A stretch of DNA of 64,000 bases, taken from positions 641,501-705,500 of the forward strand of contig WPIO01000148.1 in NCBI GenBank assembly GCA_009760855.2, given 5' to 3'. The translations under genes were made by a program, and so were the position numbers. The notes under the pieces were generated by a model. The model was not told where the DNA came from and searched no databases. It was given only the letters and a program-made list of their open reading frames with translations. The stretch is from Cristatella mucedo (taxonomy: Eukaryota > Bryozoa > Phylactolaemata > Cristatellidae). Below, one piece after another: positions 61,896-64,000 of the stretch; position 1 is the stretch's first letter, and every line of letters begins with the position of its first letter.

Positions 61896-63055
61896 CCGGT
61901 TTATGTTAAAATTAACACACCCCTGCCGTTGTGGCTCTTCTAGTGTGACAACAAACTTACTCCTACTCACTCCTGCTGTGTGACTGGTCTTTCACTCCCT
62001 AACTATAGCTTGCTTGGCTACTAACTGACTGCGAACAGAGGTGTTCCCCATTGTTTCTTTCGTTAGATTGTAATAGATAGGCAATCGTGATGTATGCACG
62101 TGGCTGCCATAATCTGTATCTTCACTGCATGTGTCACTAAATCTTTTTCGCATGTCACATAGGTATAAGACCCAGTCATGACAAAGCAGGTGATGGTGAA
62201 GATCACAAGTCAGTTTTCTCTCATGCCTCACACTTTTCAAAACATAGTGCAGCAACCTCAGCAACGCACGAATCAGAAAGGGGAGCACCGGCAGCTTGGA
62301 AAGGTAAATGGCAGTGAAATTAACCCCCTTGGAATGCTGCAGTTTAGTTAATTGCTTCTGCAACTTTTATGATGATTGCAATGACATGGCTGAACCTGTA
62401 TGTGCAGCATTTATCATCAGTTGACTGCTGGATCATTCAGCCTTTACGATGAGCCTACTGGGCGGGCTTGGATGGTAGCATTTGATACTTCAGGTCCTGA
62501 TGCAATCCAAGATCGGTTGGGTGGCTCTAGCAGTGCTGTAAGATCCAGCAGAGCAATAGGAGTTGAGCTGCTGTACCTGCTCATGTATTTGAGAGCACGT
62601 ACTGAATAGCTCACACGTGCCGGAAGGCCACGTTATTGCTGAGAACCAAGGACATCAAGCTGCCAAGACAGAGCACAGAGACTTGCTGATCAGTGTTGCA
62701 GCCGTCTTCAATGGCCTACTGAATGGCCGACTCAGTTGTCCACTCAGTGCTGTGGCAATTGCTGATGGTGATATCTTGATGTCGTAGCTACATGGAGCAG
62801 AGGCCGAGTGCACACGGTTCTTGCACCTAGGCCACTGCTTCTTCCCGCGAGATGTGAAAAAAACCCCATTGAAATGCAAGGGTGAGTTTTCTTTACAACA
62901 TGAAAGAATGAAAGTATGGAATGCAGACGCTTCCACTTTCGTCCATTTGCTTTGAAAGAATTTTTTGGACAATCATAAATGCTATAATAATTTATCCACA
63001 CAAGCACCTTCTAGGTGTTTCGCAATGTGCCTAGGAGCTGATCATGTGCCTGTAG
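61896..63055. other. Downstream of KIAA2012, nothing recognised
   Basis: No canonical poly(A) signal close to the stop codon and no gene or repeat family seen. Confidence 0.3.
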
Positions 63056-63059
63056 CATG

Positions 63060-63600
63060 CACCATTGTGGCACGGTGGAGGCACTTAAAAGGGCAGTCCA
63101 CACGGATTAAGCAAGTGCTGTAGGGAACAGGTGGGCTTTGAAATTTTTTAAATGTCAATTCAAGAGATGTCAGTCGGTAGCAAGCTCCAGGCTTTTAGTA
63201 GTGTCTGTATTGAATGCACGGTTTCTGCTGGATTAGTGGCTGGTTATAGGTATGGCTATACAACTACAGTCAGCAGAGCAGGTAGTGTGATGGATAGCTT
63301 GCCGAGTGAGTATTTCAGATACAGTGCAGATCTAAGCCGGTGCATGAAAACGAAGGGCTTTTAAAGTGGGTGACCTGACCTTAAAATCAATGCACTGCTT
63401 GATGGGAGGCCAGTATAGGTCGAAGAGACGAAGTATGATATGGTAGTTGTGATGCTCAAGACAGATATTTCTAGCTGCAGAGCATTGCATCACACGCAAT
63501 AGTTTTATTGTACTGTCAGGAAAACCTGCCCGGAGAGGTTTACAAAGGTATAGAGGAATGTCACGAATGCATAGACTTACTTGGTCATCCTACCCTTATA
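63060..63600 (-). repeat. LINE B fragment
   Basis: GTAGCAAGCTCCAGGCTTTT, CTTGATGGGAGGCCAGTATA and CTGCAGAGCATTGCATCACA match the C-terminal coding region on the - strand. Confidence 0.6.
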
Positions 63601-63966
63601 TACGTGCCACCTGCTTTCCTGATCGTTAAAGTCGTTAAGCTGTGCCTCTAACCAACCTCAAGTTATTTTGAGACCGTGCCTTTAGCTAGTTGCTCCCACA
63701 GCATGGAACTTACTCCCGACTGATGTCACGATATCCGCTGACTTGCCGAAATCTAAAAATAAGCTCTAGTGCACATGATTCTCACAGGAATTACCGGGTC
63801 TATATGAATTGTCTTTTATGTGCTTCTGCATGCCGACACTGTGCAAGCTATCACAAACCAATTGATGTGCTTCCTTTACAGTATAGGTGAAGTGCCTAGG
63901 AGGGCATTTAGTTCTCTTACGGTGCTATACACATATCTTGCTATTATTATTATTATTATTATTATG
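63601..63966 (+). repeat. LINE B 3' end
   Basis: GTGCCTAGGAGGGCATTTAG, TTCTCTTACGGTGCTATACA and a (ATT)n tail to about 63966. Confidence 0.75.
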
Positions 63967-64000
63967 TCTAACTTTTGGCAATATTATGTTACTGAAAGTA

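Overview
This is nuclear DNA from an animal. The genes are split into exons by GT..AG introns of about 0.5-5 kb, ribosomal protein eL13 (RPL13) is of animal type, and the introns are full of CR1/L2-like LINE remnants and tRNA-derived SINEs. The RPL13 sequence does not look like a vertebrate one, so I infer an invertebrate (perhaps spiralian, sponge or another early-branching group). I cannot name the phylum. No prokaryotic, CRISPR or plasmid features were seen.

I could assemble five protein genes by joining exons whose splice phases agree throughout. (1) DTWD2, a tRNA acp3U-synthesising enzyme, + strand, six exons at 3589-14410, 286 aa. (2) RPL13, - strand, three coding exons at 14853-18119, 207 aa, with a probable noncoding TOP exon near 18397-18425. 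Genes 1 and 2 converge tail to tail, and their poly(A) signals lie 18 bp apart. (3) UBXN6 (UBXD1), a p97 cofactor, - strand, four exons at 23167-29860, 475 aa. (4) An unrecognised single-pass membrane protein, - strand, three exons at 31352-35315, 186 aa. (5) A homologue of the vertebrate gene KIAA2012, + strand, eleven exons found at 35567-61895, 837 aa. Genes 4 and 5 start head to head, with 251 bp between their ATGs.

Most of the rest is mobile DNA. LINE family A ends in TTACATTAC-type repeats. Its longest copy, 48100-50790 on the - strand inside a KIAA2012 intron, keeps one frame broken only by two stop codons. LINE family B ends in (ATT)n and is scattered everywhere as truncated 3' ends in both orientations. 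SINE1 is tRNA-like with a conserved palindrome. SINE2 is tRNA-like and its tail resembles that of LINE B. A foldback element of about 764 bp encloses a TTTAGGG-like tract.

The most striking item is a 198-bp non-autonomous hAT element at 12551-12748 in a DTWD2 intron. It has a perfect 8-bp target duplication, and its sequence closely matches the SPIN ('space invader') family known for horizontal transfer among vertebrates and a few invertebrates. A second unusual item is a decayed, GC-enriched direct copy of gene 4's first exon at about 36275-36600, inside intron 1 of the KIAA2012 homologue.
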